64,000 nt of DNA from CBDAQR01 sp965199055. GTDB taxonomy: Bacteria > Pseudomonadota > Gammaproteobacteria > Pseudomonadales > Halieaceae. The stretch lies in the NCBI GenBank assembly GCA_965199055.1, contig CBDAQR010000003.1, positions 682,001-746,000 of the forward strand, in the 5' to 3' direction. The notes beneath the pieces were generated by a model that searched no databases, was not told the origin of the DNA, and worked only from the letters and a program-made list of their open reading frames with translations. Both the position numbers and the translations under genes were made by a program. Shown one piece after another: positions 8,690-16,028 of the stretch. Positions within the stretch are counted from its first letter, which is position 1; the number at the start of each line of letters is the position of its first letter.

Positions 8690-8950
8690 GTGGAATGTCG
8701 GAGCGGCTGCGCTGCCTGCTGCATCGCCCCATCGATCCACACACCCCTGCCTGGCATGCCTGACGGTAAGCCAGCGGGTGTTGCCTGCGTCAACCTGGAT
8801 GCTGACAGCTTGCGCTGTCTGATCTGGGGCGAAGCGAGTTACCCGGCCTTGTGTCGCAGCTTTACCCCGTCACCCTCAGTCTGTGGTGCGTCGAGAGATG
8901 AGGCCCTGGAATTGATTCAGGTGTTGGAAATTGCCACAGGCCCCGACTAG
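8690..8950 (+). CDS. YkgJ-family cysteine-cluster protein
   Basis: An 86-residue protein starting at GTG 8690. The N-terminal pattern ECRSGCAACCIAPSI, followed by PLPGMPDGKPAGVACVNL, is typical of small YkgJ-type proteins with a conserved cysteine cluster thought to bind zinc or an iron-sulfur centre. The function is unknown. It lies 4 bases after abgT and may be co-transcribed. Its stop overlaps the stop of the convergent kbl gene. Confidence 0.8.
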   Translation: MECRSGCAACCIAPSIHTPLPGMPDGKPAGVACVNLDADSLRCLIWGEASYPALCRSFTPSPSVCGASRDEALELIQVLEIATGPD

Positions 8951-10137
8951 ATACCCAGCTCAGTTTTAACCCGAGCGAACGCTTCCACCGCGCGGTCGAT
9001 ATCATCGGTGCTGAGCGCAGCGCTCATCTGCGTGCGAATACGCGCCTTAGCTTTCGGCACTACCGGGTAAGAAAACGCCACGACATACACCCCGAGCTTC
9101 AACATCGCCTCCGCGAAGCGAGCCGCCAGCGCAGCATCGTGCAACATCACCGGCACAATCGGGTGTTCTCCGGGCAGCAACTCAAAACCCTGCCGCTCCA
9201 GACCCTCGCGAAATCGCGCCGTGTTCTGTGCGAGCTGATCGCGCAGTTCGCTGGAGCCAGTCACCAGCTCAATGGCTTTGATGGCTCCCGCCACAACCGG
9301 CGGCGCGACCGTGTTAGAAAATAGATACGGGCGAGATCGCTGGCGCAACAGATCAACGATCTCCTTGCGCGCACTGGTGTAACCCCCACTGGCGCCTCCC
9401 AACGCTTTACCGAGTGTACCGGTGACAATATCCACTCGGTCCATACAGCGGTGATACTCGTGCGTACCCTTGCCGCCGGCGCCCACAAAACCCGTCGCGT
9501 GGCAGTCGTCAAAGTGCACAAGCGCCCCGTATTTATCCGCCAGATCGCAAATCTCGTCGAGCCGGGCGATGTAGCCGTCCATCGAGAATACGCCGTCGGT
9601 GGTGATCAACTTAAAACGAGCACCTGCGGCGTCTGCGGCTTGTAATTGCGCTTCCAGATCTGCCATATCGCTGTTTCGGTAGCGATAACGCATCGCCTTG
9701 CTGAGACGAACACCATCGATAATACTCGCGTGATTCAGCTCATCGGAGATGACGGCATCTTCCGCGCCCAGCAGTGTCTCAAAGAGACCGCCGTTGGCGT
9801 CGAAGCAGGAGGGATACAGAATCGTATCTTCCATACCCAGAAAATCGCTGAGCACCTGTTCCAGCTGCTTATGTAGAGTCTGCGTTCCACAGATGAATCG
9901 AACCGAGGCCATGCCATAGCCCCAGTCCTGCAGACCCTGCTGCGCAGCCGCATTCACCTCCGGGTGCTGGGCCAGGCCCAGGTAGTTGTTGGCACACAGG
10001 TTAAGCACCTCTCCCCCGCTGCTAACACCGACATGCGCGTTCTGTGGCGTGGTGATCTGACGCTCGTGCTTGTATAAGCCCGCCTCTTCAATCGCAGTCA
10101 GCTCACTCGCCAGATAATCCTGAAATTGTCCGTACAC
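8947..10137 (-). CDS. kbl: Glycine C-acetyltransferase (2-amino-3-ketobutyrate CoA ligase)
   Basis: PLP-dependent alpha-oxoamine synthase of about 396 residues that splits 2-amino-3-ketobutyrate with CoA into glycine and acetyl-CoA, the second step of threonine degradation. Visible motifs are LCANNYLGLAQHP, FDDCHATGFVGAGGKGTHEY, and the PLP-lysine region GTLGKALGGASGGY. GTG 10137 is preceded by AGGAGAAGG. Upstream in-frame codons would overlap tdh, which ends 10 bases away. It forms an operon with tdh. Confidence 0.95.
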   Translation of the reverse strand: MYGQFQDYLASELTAIEEAGLYKHERQITTPQNAHVGVSSGGEVLNLCANNYLGLAQHPEVNAAAQQGLQDWGYGMASVRFICGTQTLHKQLEQVLSDFLGMEDTILYPSCFDANGGLFETLLGAEDAVISDELNHASIIDGVRLSKAMRYRYRNSDMADLEAQLQAADAAGARFKLITTDGVFSMDGYIARLDEICDLADKYGALVHFDDCHATGFVGAGGKGTHEYHRCMDRVDIVTGTLGKALGGASGGYTSARKEIVDLLRQRSRPYLFSNTVAPPVVAGAIKAIELVTGSSELRDQLAQNTARFREGLERQGFELLPGEHPIVPVMLHDAALAARFAEAMLKLGVYVVAFSYPVVPKAKARIRTQMSAALSTDDIDRAVEAFARVKTELGI

Positions 10138-10147
10138 CTGCCTTCTC

Positions 10148-11173
10148 CTATTCCCAGTTGAGAATAACCTTACTCGCATCGCCCGCGTTCATGGCATCGA
10201 AGCCCCGCTGAAACTCTGTATAGGGCATCCGGTGCGTAATCACCGGTGAGATATCGAGACCATTTTCGATAAACACTGACATCTTGTACCAGGTCTCATA
10301 CATCTCCCGACCGTAGATCCCTTTGAGGGTGAGCATGTTGAAAATGACCTTGTTCCAATCAATGGCCTGATCACCGCCTGGAATACCCAGGATCGACACC
10401 TTGCCGCCATGGCACATGTTGTCCAGCAAGTCATTGAACGCCGAGGGGTTACCCGACATTTCCAGGCCCACATCAAATCCCTCGGCCATGCCCAGTTCGC
10501 GCTGCACGTCCTGTAGTGACTCAGTGCGCACATCAACGCCGCGGGTTGCACCCAGTTGCACGGCCAGCGCCAGCCGCGCCGGGTTGATGTCGGTGATCAC
10601 AACATGTCGGGCACCAGCGTGGCGGCAAACCGCGGCGGCCATCGCACCGATGGGGCCAGCCCCCGTAATCAATACGTCTTCACCGAGCAGATCCCACTGC
10701 AAGGCGGTGTGAACCGCGTTGCCCAGAGGGTCAAACAAGGAAGCGACATCCAGATCGATACCTGGCCGGTGCTCCCAGACATTAGACATCGGCAACGCCA
10801 GATACTCCGCAAACGCGCCCGGGCTATCCACACCAATGCCACTGGTCTGATTGCAGAGGTGACGACGGCCTGCCATGCAATTGCGGCAGCGGCCGCACAC
10901 CAGGTGCCCCTCACCTGAGACGATTTGGCCCGGGCGAAAATCGTTGACGTTTGAGCCCACCTCAACAATTTCACCGACAAACTCATGGCCAACCACCATC
11001 GGCACAGGAATGGTTTTCTGGGCCCACTCATCCCAGTTATAGATATGCATATCAGTGCCGCAAATCGCCGTGCGCCGGATACGAATCAGCACATCGTTGA
11101 TGCCGTGAGTCGGTTCAGGTACGTCTTCCAGCCACAAACCCGCCGTGGCTTCTTTCTTGACTAGTGCCTTCAT
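10148..11173 (-). CDS. tdh: L-threonine 3-dehydrogenase
   Basis: Zinc-dependent, NAD-dependent medium-chain dehydrogenase oxidising L-threonine to 2-amino-3-ketobutyrate. Catalytic zinc region: CGTDMHIYNWDEWAQ and GHEFVGE. Structural zinc cysteines: CGRCRNCMAGRRHLC. Rossmann motif: GAGPIGAMAAAVCRHAGA. The length (341 residues) is usual for Tdh. A GTG at 11182 is also in frame, but ATG 11173 (MKALVKKE) matches the family start. It is the first gene of tdh-kbl and is divergent from an XRE-cupin regulator, with a large inverted repeat just upstream. Confidence 0.95.
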   Translation of the reverse strand: MKALVKKEATAGLWLEDVPEPTHGINDVLIRIRRTAICGTDMHIYNWDEWAQKTIPVPMVVGHEFVGEIVEVGSNVNDFRPGQIVSGEGHLVCGRCRNCMAGRRHLCNQTSGIGVDSPGAFAEYLALPMSNVWEHRPGIDLDVASLFDPLGNAVHTALQWDLLGEDVLITGAGPIGAMAAAVCRHAGARHVVITDINPARLALAVQLGATRGVDVRTESLQDVQRELGMAEGFDVGLEMSGNPSAFNDLLDNMCHGGKVSILGIPGGDQAIDWNKVIFNMLTLKGIYGREMYETWYKMSVFIENGLDISPVITHRMPYTEFQRGFDAMNAGDASKVILNWE

Positions 11174-11183
11174 GCTATTCACT

Positions 11184-11250
11184 ATATGGGAAATATTTCC
11201 GGCATATTAGATTTGGCGCTTCCAATATGCAAGATTTTTTTCCCTTATAT
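11184..11250. promoter_or_regulatory. Large inverted repeat in tdh / XRE-cupin divergent promoter (putative operator)
   Basis: The left arm (11184-11208) and right arm (11224-11250) are imperfect inverted repeats: ATAT, then GGGAAA, then a CATATT end, mirrored on the other side with a 2-base insertion. Inside the left arm, GGAAATATTTCC (11189-11200) is itself a perfect 12-base palindrome. The site fills the short gap between tdh and the regulator gene. It is probably bound by that regulator, but this is inferred. Confidence 0.55.
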
Positions 11251-11264
11251 AAGATTATTGTTTC

Positions 11265-11867
11265 ATGACCACCTCAAAATCTAATAGCAGTAAAAACGCA
11301 ACCCCGCCAGAAGACCCAGCCAGCGCGGCCCTCTGCAGCAGGGTGACCGAGTTGCGCAAGAAGCACAGCCTCACCCTGGATCAACTGGCTGCGGCCTCCG
11401 GCGTCAGTCGCTCCATGCTCAGTCAGATCGAGCGAGGCCAGGCCAATCCGACATTGGCGGTGACCTACCGCATTGCCCAGGCATTCGGAATCACCATCGG
11501 CGAACTGGTCGACCAGCCATGGGCTGCCTCGGCCATCGAGGTCGTTCGCGGCGACGACGCCAGCAATCTGTTTCGCTCAGATAATGAGTGCCAGATTCGC
11601 ACACTGTCTCCCCTGCACATGGAGAAGAGCATTGAGTTTTACGAACTGCGCTTGCAAAGCGGAGCTCGACTGGAGAGCGCTGCACACTACGAAGGCACGC
11701 GCGAGCTTCTCACCGTCACCACGGGCACAGCCACGGTGTTGTCCGGCGACAGCGAAACGCATCTCGCCGCTGGCGATTCGGCCCACTATCGGGCGGATCT
11801 GAGCCACTGCATCAGCAACAGTGGCGAGGAATTACTGGTCTGTTATCTTGTGGTCAGCAGCAACTAG
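11265..11867 (+). CDS. XRE-family regulator with C-terminal cupin domain
   Basis: A 200-residue protein with an N-terminal helix-turn-helix (about residues 25-80: LTLDQLAAASGVSRSMLSQI, ERGQANPTLAVTYRIAQAFG) and a C-terminal cupin sensor (about 120-198, with YEGTRELLTVTTG and LAAGDSAHYRADLSHCISNS). Such proteins sense small metabolites and control adjacent catabolic genes. It is divergent from tdh-kbl and 11 bases upstream of an amidohydrolase, so it may control threonine degradation, the amidohydrolase or both. Confidence 0.88.
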   Translation: MTTSKSNSSKNATPPEDPASAALCSRVTELRKKHSLTLDQLAAASGVSRSMLSQIERGQANPTLAVTYRIAQAFGITIGELVDQPWAASAIEVVRGDDASNLFRSDNECQIRTLSPLHMEKSIEFYELRLQSGARLESAAHYEGTRELLTVTTGTATVLSGDSETHLAAGDSAHYRADLSHCISNSGEELLVCYLVVSSN

Positions 11868-11878
11868 AGGAAACAACG

Positions 11879-13141
11879 ATGTCTCGGGTTTTGATCATCA
11901 GCTCCGACTGCCACGCCGGAGCCCTGCCGGAAGGCTACAAGGATTACATGGACAAGAAGTACCATGCGGCCGCCGATGCCTGGTGGCTGCAATATGCGCG
12001 CGAGATGATGAAGCGCATGGGTACCTTCTTCGACCAGGAGGCTGCCGAGCAGTTTAATGCCAACTCCGGTGATCAGGGTGCCGGTCGCATGGACCCGACC
12101 GCGGCGGCCCACGCGGCAAAAGTCAGTGACGCCGAGTTGTGGGATTTTCTGTGTGATCCCGACAGCATGATCGCTCCGCGGCGGGGCGAGTATTTGCCCG
12201 ATGTGCGACTGCAGGAACTCGACGACGATGGCATTGCCGGGGAAATCATCTTTCCGCAGATGGCGCCGTTCGGCGGCGGCCTGATGCAGTACCGCCACGA
12301 GATCGAGCCCGAACACAACTTTGCCGGCATCCAGTCCTACAACCGCTGGCTCGCCGATCTATGCAAGGCCAACCCCGGCCGCCACGCGGGGGTGATCATT
12401 ATTAATGTCGAGGATATCGCGCAGTCGGTGCAGGAGGTTCGTGACGGCTATGCGAGCGGTCTGTTTGGCGGCGTGTTGTTGCCTGGCAGCACGGGAGAGC
12501 ACCCCTACTACCACCACTATGAGCGCTATGCGCCGCTGTGGTCGGTGTGCGAAGAACTCAACCTGCCCATTCACACACACTCGGGCTGGTCACCGGATTA
12601 CGGCGACGTCGCCGCGGCTACGCCCATGTTCATCAGCGAGGTAGATATGTGGGCGCAGCGTCCATTCACCGCGCTGTTGTGGTCGGGCGTATTCGAAAAA
12701 CACCCGTCACTGAAATTGGTCTTCACCGAGGCTGGCTGCGCCTGGATCATAGAACACCTGCGGCGTCTGGAATTTAAAGCAGACAACCCTATCTTCGCTC
12801 ACTTCACGAAAAACCTTTCGCTCACACCCACCGAATATTTTCAGCGCAACTGCTATATCGGCGCTTCCTTTCTGCCCCGCCACGAAGTGGGTTACCGTTA
12901 CGAGATTGGTGTCGATAAGTTGATGTGGGGCTCTGATTATCCGCACATGGAAGGCACCTGGCCGAACACCATGCACAAGCTACAGGAAACCTTCTACGAC
13001 GTAGCGGAAAGCGAAATCAGAGCGATGCTGGGAGAGACTGCGGTCGAGGTATTCGGTTTTGACGCGGAGCTCATGCAATCGACCGCTGCGCGCGTGGGGC
13101 CGGAGCTGTCACAGATTCAGGCACCGGCTGAAAGCGCCTAA
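11879..13141 (+). CDS. Amidohydrolase-family (ACMSD-like) metal-dependent hydrolase
   Basis: A 420-residue protein of the amidohydrolase 2 group, whose members hydrolyse or decarboxylate small substrates with one metal ion. Visible: an N-terminal SSDCHAGALP in the usual D-x-H position, HTHSGWSPDYGD mid-protein, and a C-terminal MWGSDYPHMEGTWPNT with the usual catalytic Asp. The start has AGAGGAA upstream. It sits 11 bases after the XRE-cupin gene, probably in one transcript. The substrate cannot be named. Confidence 0.85.
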   Translation: MSRVLIISSDCHAGALPEGYKDYMDKKYHAAADAWWLQYAREMMKRMGTFFDQEAAEQFNANSGDQGAGRMDPTAAAHAAKVSDAELWDFLCDPDSMIAPRRGEYLPDVRLQELDDDGIAGEIIFPQMAPFGGGLMQYRHEIEPEHNFAGIQSYNRWLADLCKANPGRHAGVIIINVEDIAQSVQEVRDGYASGLFGGVLLPGSTGEHPYYHHYERYAPLWSVCEELNLPIHTHSGWSPDYGDVAAATPMFISEVDMWAQRPFTALLWSGVFEKHPSLKLVFTEAGCAWIIEHLRRLEFKADNPIFAHFTKNLSLTPTEYFQRNCYIGASFLPRHEVGYRYEIGVDKLMWGSDYPHMEGTWPNTMHKLQETFYDVAESEIRAMLGETAVEVFGFDAELMQSTAARVGPELSQIQAPAESA

Positions 13142-13148
13142 CGATAGC

Positions 13149-13772
13149 TCACCGCAATTTCATCGCGGCAATGTCACGACAGGTGCCGCACCTACCGCAA
13201 GCCCTGGCCTCGCCGTTCTCATAGAGAGGTCGTCGGCAAGACCAGGCGCTTTCGCGCACAGGCTCAGGCAGCATGTCCCATAACTCTCGTTTGCTGAATT
13301 CGACGACCGGGAAGATGTACTCTGGCCGCCCTCTTGGCTCGAGCTCCCACACAGCTCCAAATATCGACTGCGCCCGCTGCATCCTTTGCTGAAAACGTTC
13401 GCCGCCTGAATCAACGTCTGTAGCGGTTCGCCCCATCGCCAAATGGACGATACGCGCATCGGCAAGGGCGATATTCGCAGCCATGAACGCGCATAGGTCC
13501 ATATCCCAAATAAACCGATGGCGCATAAAGCGGTAATCGTGAGCGCTCTCAGATACATCGAACCGATCCAAGCCAAGCTGCCTAAAGGCTTTGAGGCTGC
13601 TTGCGACCGCCTGCTTCTCCGCCGCAGCCCGATCTTCGCGGTTGAGAAGATGCATATGATGCACATGAATGTGAAACTCCGAGTACTGCTCTGCAGTCAG
13701 CAACTGATACCGAGCACCCACCGAATCCAGCCCGCCAGAGTACATACAGAGAATTCTCGGATCGCCGGACAA
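13149..13772 (-). CDS. QueC-like PP-loop ATPase
   Basis: A 207-residue protein with the ATP-pyrophosphatase loop YSGGLDSVGA near the N-terminus and a C-terminal zinc-knuckle-like set of four cysteines (one in SCRRP, three in ACGRCGTCRD), as in 7-cyano-7-deazaguanine synthases. The spacing of the first cysteine differs slightly from QueC, and no queD, queE or queF is adjacent. The start is TTG 13772 with AAGGA close upstream; an internal ATG would cut into the first beta strand. It could be a divergent QueC or a PP-loop enzyme for another substrate. Confidence 0.6.
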   Translation of the reverse strand: MSGDPRILCMYSGGLDSVGARYQLLTAEQYSEFHIHVHHMHLLNREDRAAAEKQAVASSLKAFRQLGLDRFDVSESAHDYRFMRHRFIWDMDLCAFMAANIALADARIVHLAMGRTATDVDSGGERFQQRMQRAQSIFGAVWELEPRGRPEYIFPVVEFSKRELWDMLPEPVRESAWSCRRPLYENGEARACGRCGTCRDIAAMKLR

Positions 13773-13875
13773 AGTTCCTTAGCCTGTTGCTATCATCAGA
13801 CTCCATTGTGCCCCAGAATTGAACTCGCTAGAAACTGCGTTGTCGCAGAGGCAATGAAATTGTGAATGATTCCTA

Positions 13876-15096
13876 ATGGACGTCGACCTGTTACTCGCCC
13901 GCATCCTGTTTCTGACGGGGTTCTCGATCCTTGGCCTGCTGATCGGCAGGCTGCTACGTATCGACAGTTCTATCGCCTGCGTCATCGCCGGAGTGCTGGC
14001 CGGACTAAGCCTGCCATTTTTGATGTTCGACACCGGCGTGCGCGCTCACAACCTGCAGGACATAGTTTTCTTCTTCATTCTACCGGTTCTGATCTTCGAG
14101 GCTGCCTGGCAACTTGAGCCCGCCCTGCTGCGGCGCTGGCTGATTCCGTCATTGTTTCTGGCGATACCGAGCGTACTCATCGCTACGGCCGTCAGCGGTG
14201 CACTGATGTACTATGGTATTGGCCACCCGACTGGATTCCCCTGGGCGGCTGGCTTCCTGGCCGGGGCCATCATCTCGGCGACCGACCCCAGCCTCATCAT
14301 AAGTCGACTACGGCAACTAGACATTCCCCGTGACTTACCCACACTCATGGAGAGTGAGAGTTTGTTAAACGATGCCACAGCGGTTGTCGTATTTACCGTG
14401 GTACTGGCCCTCGCGGGCAGTTCCGAAGCACCCGACAGCGCTTCGCTGATGTGGCTGTTTTCCTGGACCTTTGTCGGTGGAGCACTGATTGGTCTCGCCG
14501 GTGGCGCACTAACCAGCGGCCTGGTCGTGCTTTTGCGCGGCGGCAGTAACGCCAGTGTTGTGCTGATCTTCAGCGCCCTCGCCTGCTTCTACCTGGCGGA
14601 AAGCGTGCTCGAGGTATCAGGCATCGTCGCGGTCACCACCGCGGCCCTTCTGAGCAGGCATTTACTGCGGCATCGGCAGCAGGAGCTGCTAGACAACGCT
14701 CTGGGCACCCTGGAATGGCTGGGTGTTCTATTGACTGCCCTGCTGTTCACCCTGATGGGGCTGGTGATCACTTTCGACATGTTCACCGAGCGCTGGCTCG
14801 CAATTCTGATCGCCATCGGCGTCGGCCTCGCAGCTCGCTTTACCAGCGTCGCTGCCAGCGCGGGCATGGGTTGGGTCGCCGGCTACCGCATCCCCTGGCG
14901 CTGGCAACTCTTGCTCTCCTGGGGCGGCGCGCGGGGTGCCGTCGCTATCGCACTGGTGCTAACCCTGCCTACCAGCCTGCCCTACTGGTGGACCATACAA
15001 TCCATGGTCTTCGGCGTGGTGATTTTTGGATTGCTGGTGCAGGCGCCCACAACCTCGCTGCTGGCTCAACGCCTGGACCTAAAGCAAACCCATTAG
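13876..15096 (+). CDS. CPA1-family sodium/proton antiporter
   Basis: A 406-residue membrane protein with about 12 hydrophobic segments. The ion-site motifs of CPA1/NhaP exchangers are present: ATDPSLIISRLRQLDIPRDL after the fifth or sixth helix, and the adjacent ESESLLNDATAVVVFTVVLA; a late WGGARGAVAIALVLTLP segment is also typical. It exchanges Na+ or K+ for H+ across the inner membrane. There is no large cytoplasmic C-terminal domain. It stands alone between the QueC-like and hemerythrin genes, and its stop overlaps the hemerythrin stop. Confidence 0.9.
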   Translation: MDVDLLLARILFLTGFSILGLLIGRLLRIDSSIACVIAGVLAGLSLPFLMFDTGVRAHNLQDIVFFFILPVLIFEAAWQLEPALLRRWLIPSLFLAIPSVLIATAVSGALMYYGIGHPTGFPWAAGFLAGAIISATDPSLIISRLRQLDIPRDLPTLMESESLLNDATAVVVFTVVLALAGSSEAPDSASLMWLFSWTFVGGALIGLAGGALTSGLVVLLRGGSNASVVLIFSALACFYLAESVLEVSGIVAVTTAALLSRHLLRHRQQELLDNALGTLEWLGVLLTALLFTLMGLVITFDMFTERWLAILIAIGVGLAARFTSVAASAGMGWVAGYRIPWRWQLLLSWGGARGAVAIALVLTLPTSLPYWWTIQSMVFGVVIFGLLVQAPTTSLLAQRLDLKQTH

Positions 15097-15491
15097 CGCG
15101 CGTCTTGGCTGAGCAGGAAAGTCTCCAACTCTTTATCGATGCCAAAGATATGTCGTTTCAACCACTCCCGCAGAAACGTCGAAACGATCTGGCGTGATAT
15201 GGCATCGTGCTCTTCGGATTCCAGCATCTGCTGCAACTCAAGCCGAAACCGATTATGCGCCGCCACGTGCGCATCCCGACCTGGATAGTTTAAGAGCTGC
15301 ATGTAGCGTTCTTCGAGGTAAAAATGGCTCTCGGCGTAATCATGCAATTTCTGCAAGACCTCACGCGCAGAGTCCTCCGCCGCTATCTGGTCCAATAGCT
15401 GAAACAGCACCTGGTGCTGGGCATCCTGCCAAATGACGTCGCTGGTTTTTTGCACGACAAAAACTATGCACCCTGTTTCCAAGGCTGTCAT
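15093..15491 (-). CDS. Bacteriohemerythrin (O2- or NO-binding di-iron protein)
   Basis: A single-domain hemerythrin of up to 132 residues. Iron ligands appear in order: DAQHQVLF, HDYAESHFYLEE, HVAAHNRF and KRHIFGIDKE. Such proteins bind O2 or NO reversibly. ATG 15491 is the longest start. GTG 15455 would place the domain nearer the N-terminus and would fit a transcript activated from the Anr-like box at 15520-15533. The gene is divergent from napE, so it may be induced with nitrate respiration. Confidence 0.85.
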   Translation of the reverse strand: MTALETGCIVFVVQKTSDVIWQDAQHQVLFQLLDQIAAEDSAREVLQKLHDYAESHFYLEERYMQLLNYPGRDAHVAAHNRFRLELQQMLESEEHDAISRQIVSTFLREWLKRHIFGIDKELETFLLSQDAR

Positions 15492-15519
15492 CTGGCATTA
15501 ACCTGAATCTGTCATAAAC

Positions 15520-15533
15520 TTGGCTAAGGTCAA
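15520..15533. promoter_or_regulatory. Anr/FNR-type box between hemerythrin and nap operon
   Basis: TTGGCTAAGGTCAA; on the minus strand it reads TTGAC-N4-GCCAA, close to Pseudomonas anaeroboxes. A second copy differing in one base occurs at 20919-20932 upstream of the porin. Placed at -41.5 it predicts a transcript start near 15568, fitting GTG 15590 of napE, and near 15485 on the other strand for hemerythrin. Confidence 0.55.
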
Positions 15534-15589
15534 TGTTTTGGCCCACTCCCGGCAACACAATGTCTATAAAAACGACCTGGAGATTCACG

Positions 15590-15739
15590 GTGGATGAAGC
15601 AGAAGAATTAAAAACCGAGCGCAGGGCGTTCCTACTCTTGGCGGTTTTCCTCGCCCCCATTCTCGCGGTCGCGATTGTCGGTGGTTACGGATTTATCGTG
15701 TGGATGAGCCAGCTCCTCCTCGGCCCACCCGGAGCCTGA
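15590..15739 (+). CDS. napE: Periplasmic nitrate reductase component NapE
   Basis: A small one-span inner-membrane protein of 49 residues with the NapE pattern LAPILAVAIVGGYGFIVWM ending in LLLGPPGA. The role in nitrate reductase assembly or electron transfer is unclear. GTG 15590 has GGAG at 15579-15582 (spacing 7). An ATG at 15560 is in frame but has no ribosome binding site and would precede the predicted transcript start. It is the first gene of napEDABC. Confidence 0.85.
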   Translation: MDEAEELKTERRAFLLLAVFLAPILAVAIVGGYGFIVWMSQLLLGPPGA

Positions 15740-15742
15740 GCC

Positions 15743-16024
15743 ATGAGAATGAGCCGAAGACAGCTGCTGAGCGGCAAACCCGAGGCCCACATCGCCAGCA
15801 TGGTCGTACAGTGCCTTCCCGAAAAGCTTACCGCAACAGCGAATCGCTTATGCGCCATCGATGATGTCGATGTGCCAGAACGCGATGAACGCGGCAAGCT
15901 CGTGGTGCTTATCGAGGCCGCAGACGAGTCGATTCTCATGTCGCGAATCGGCCAGATCGAATCGACACTCGGTGTAATCAGCGCCAATCTTGTATACCAC
16001 CAGATCGACACAGAAGAGGCATGA
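15743..16024 (+). CDS. napD: NapA-maturation chaperone NapD
   Basis: A 93-residue cytoplasmic chaperone that binds the NapA Tat signal before export. The NapD hallmark HIASMVVQCLPEKL lies near residues 16-29, and the ferredoxin-like fold is suggested by GKLVVLIEAADES. It begins 3 bases after napE and ends 4 bases before napA. Confidence 0.9.
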   Translation: MRMSRRQLLSGKPEAHIASMVVQCLPEKLTATANRLCAIDDVDVPERDERGKLVVLIEAADESILMSRIGQIESTLGVISANLVYHQIDTEEA

Positions 16025-16028
16025 AAGC

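Noticed and set aside
11879..13772. Qat-like anti-phage system (QueC-like protein beside an amidohydrolase)
   Set aside because: No QatA-type ATPase or QatB is present, the two genes are convergent, and the hydrolase is not TatD-like.
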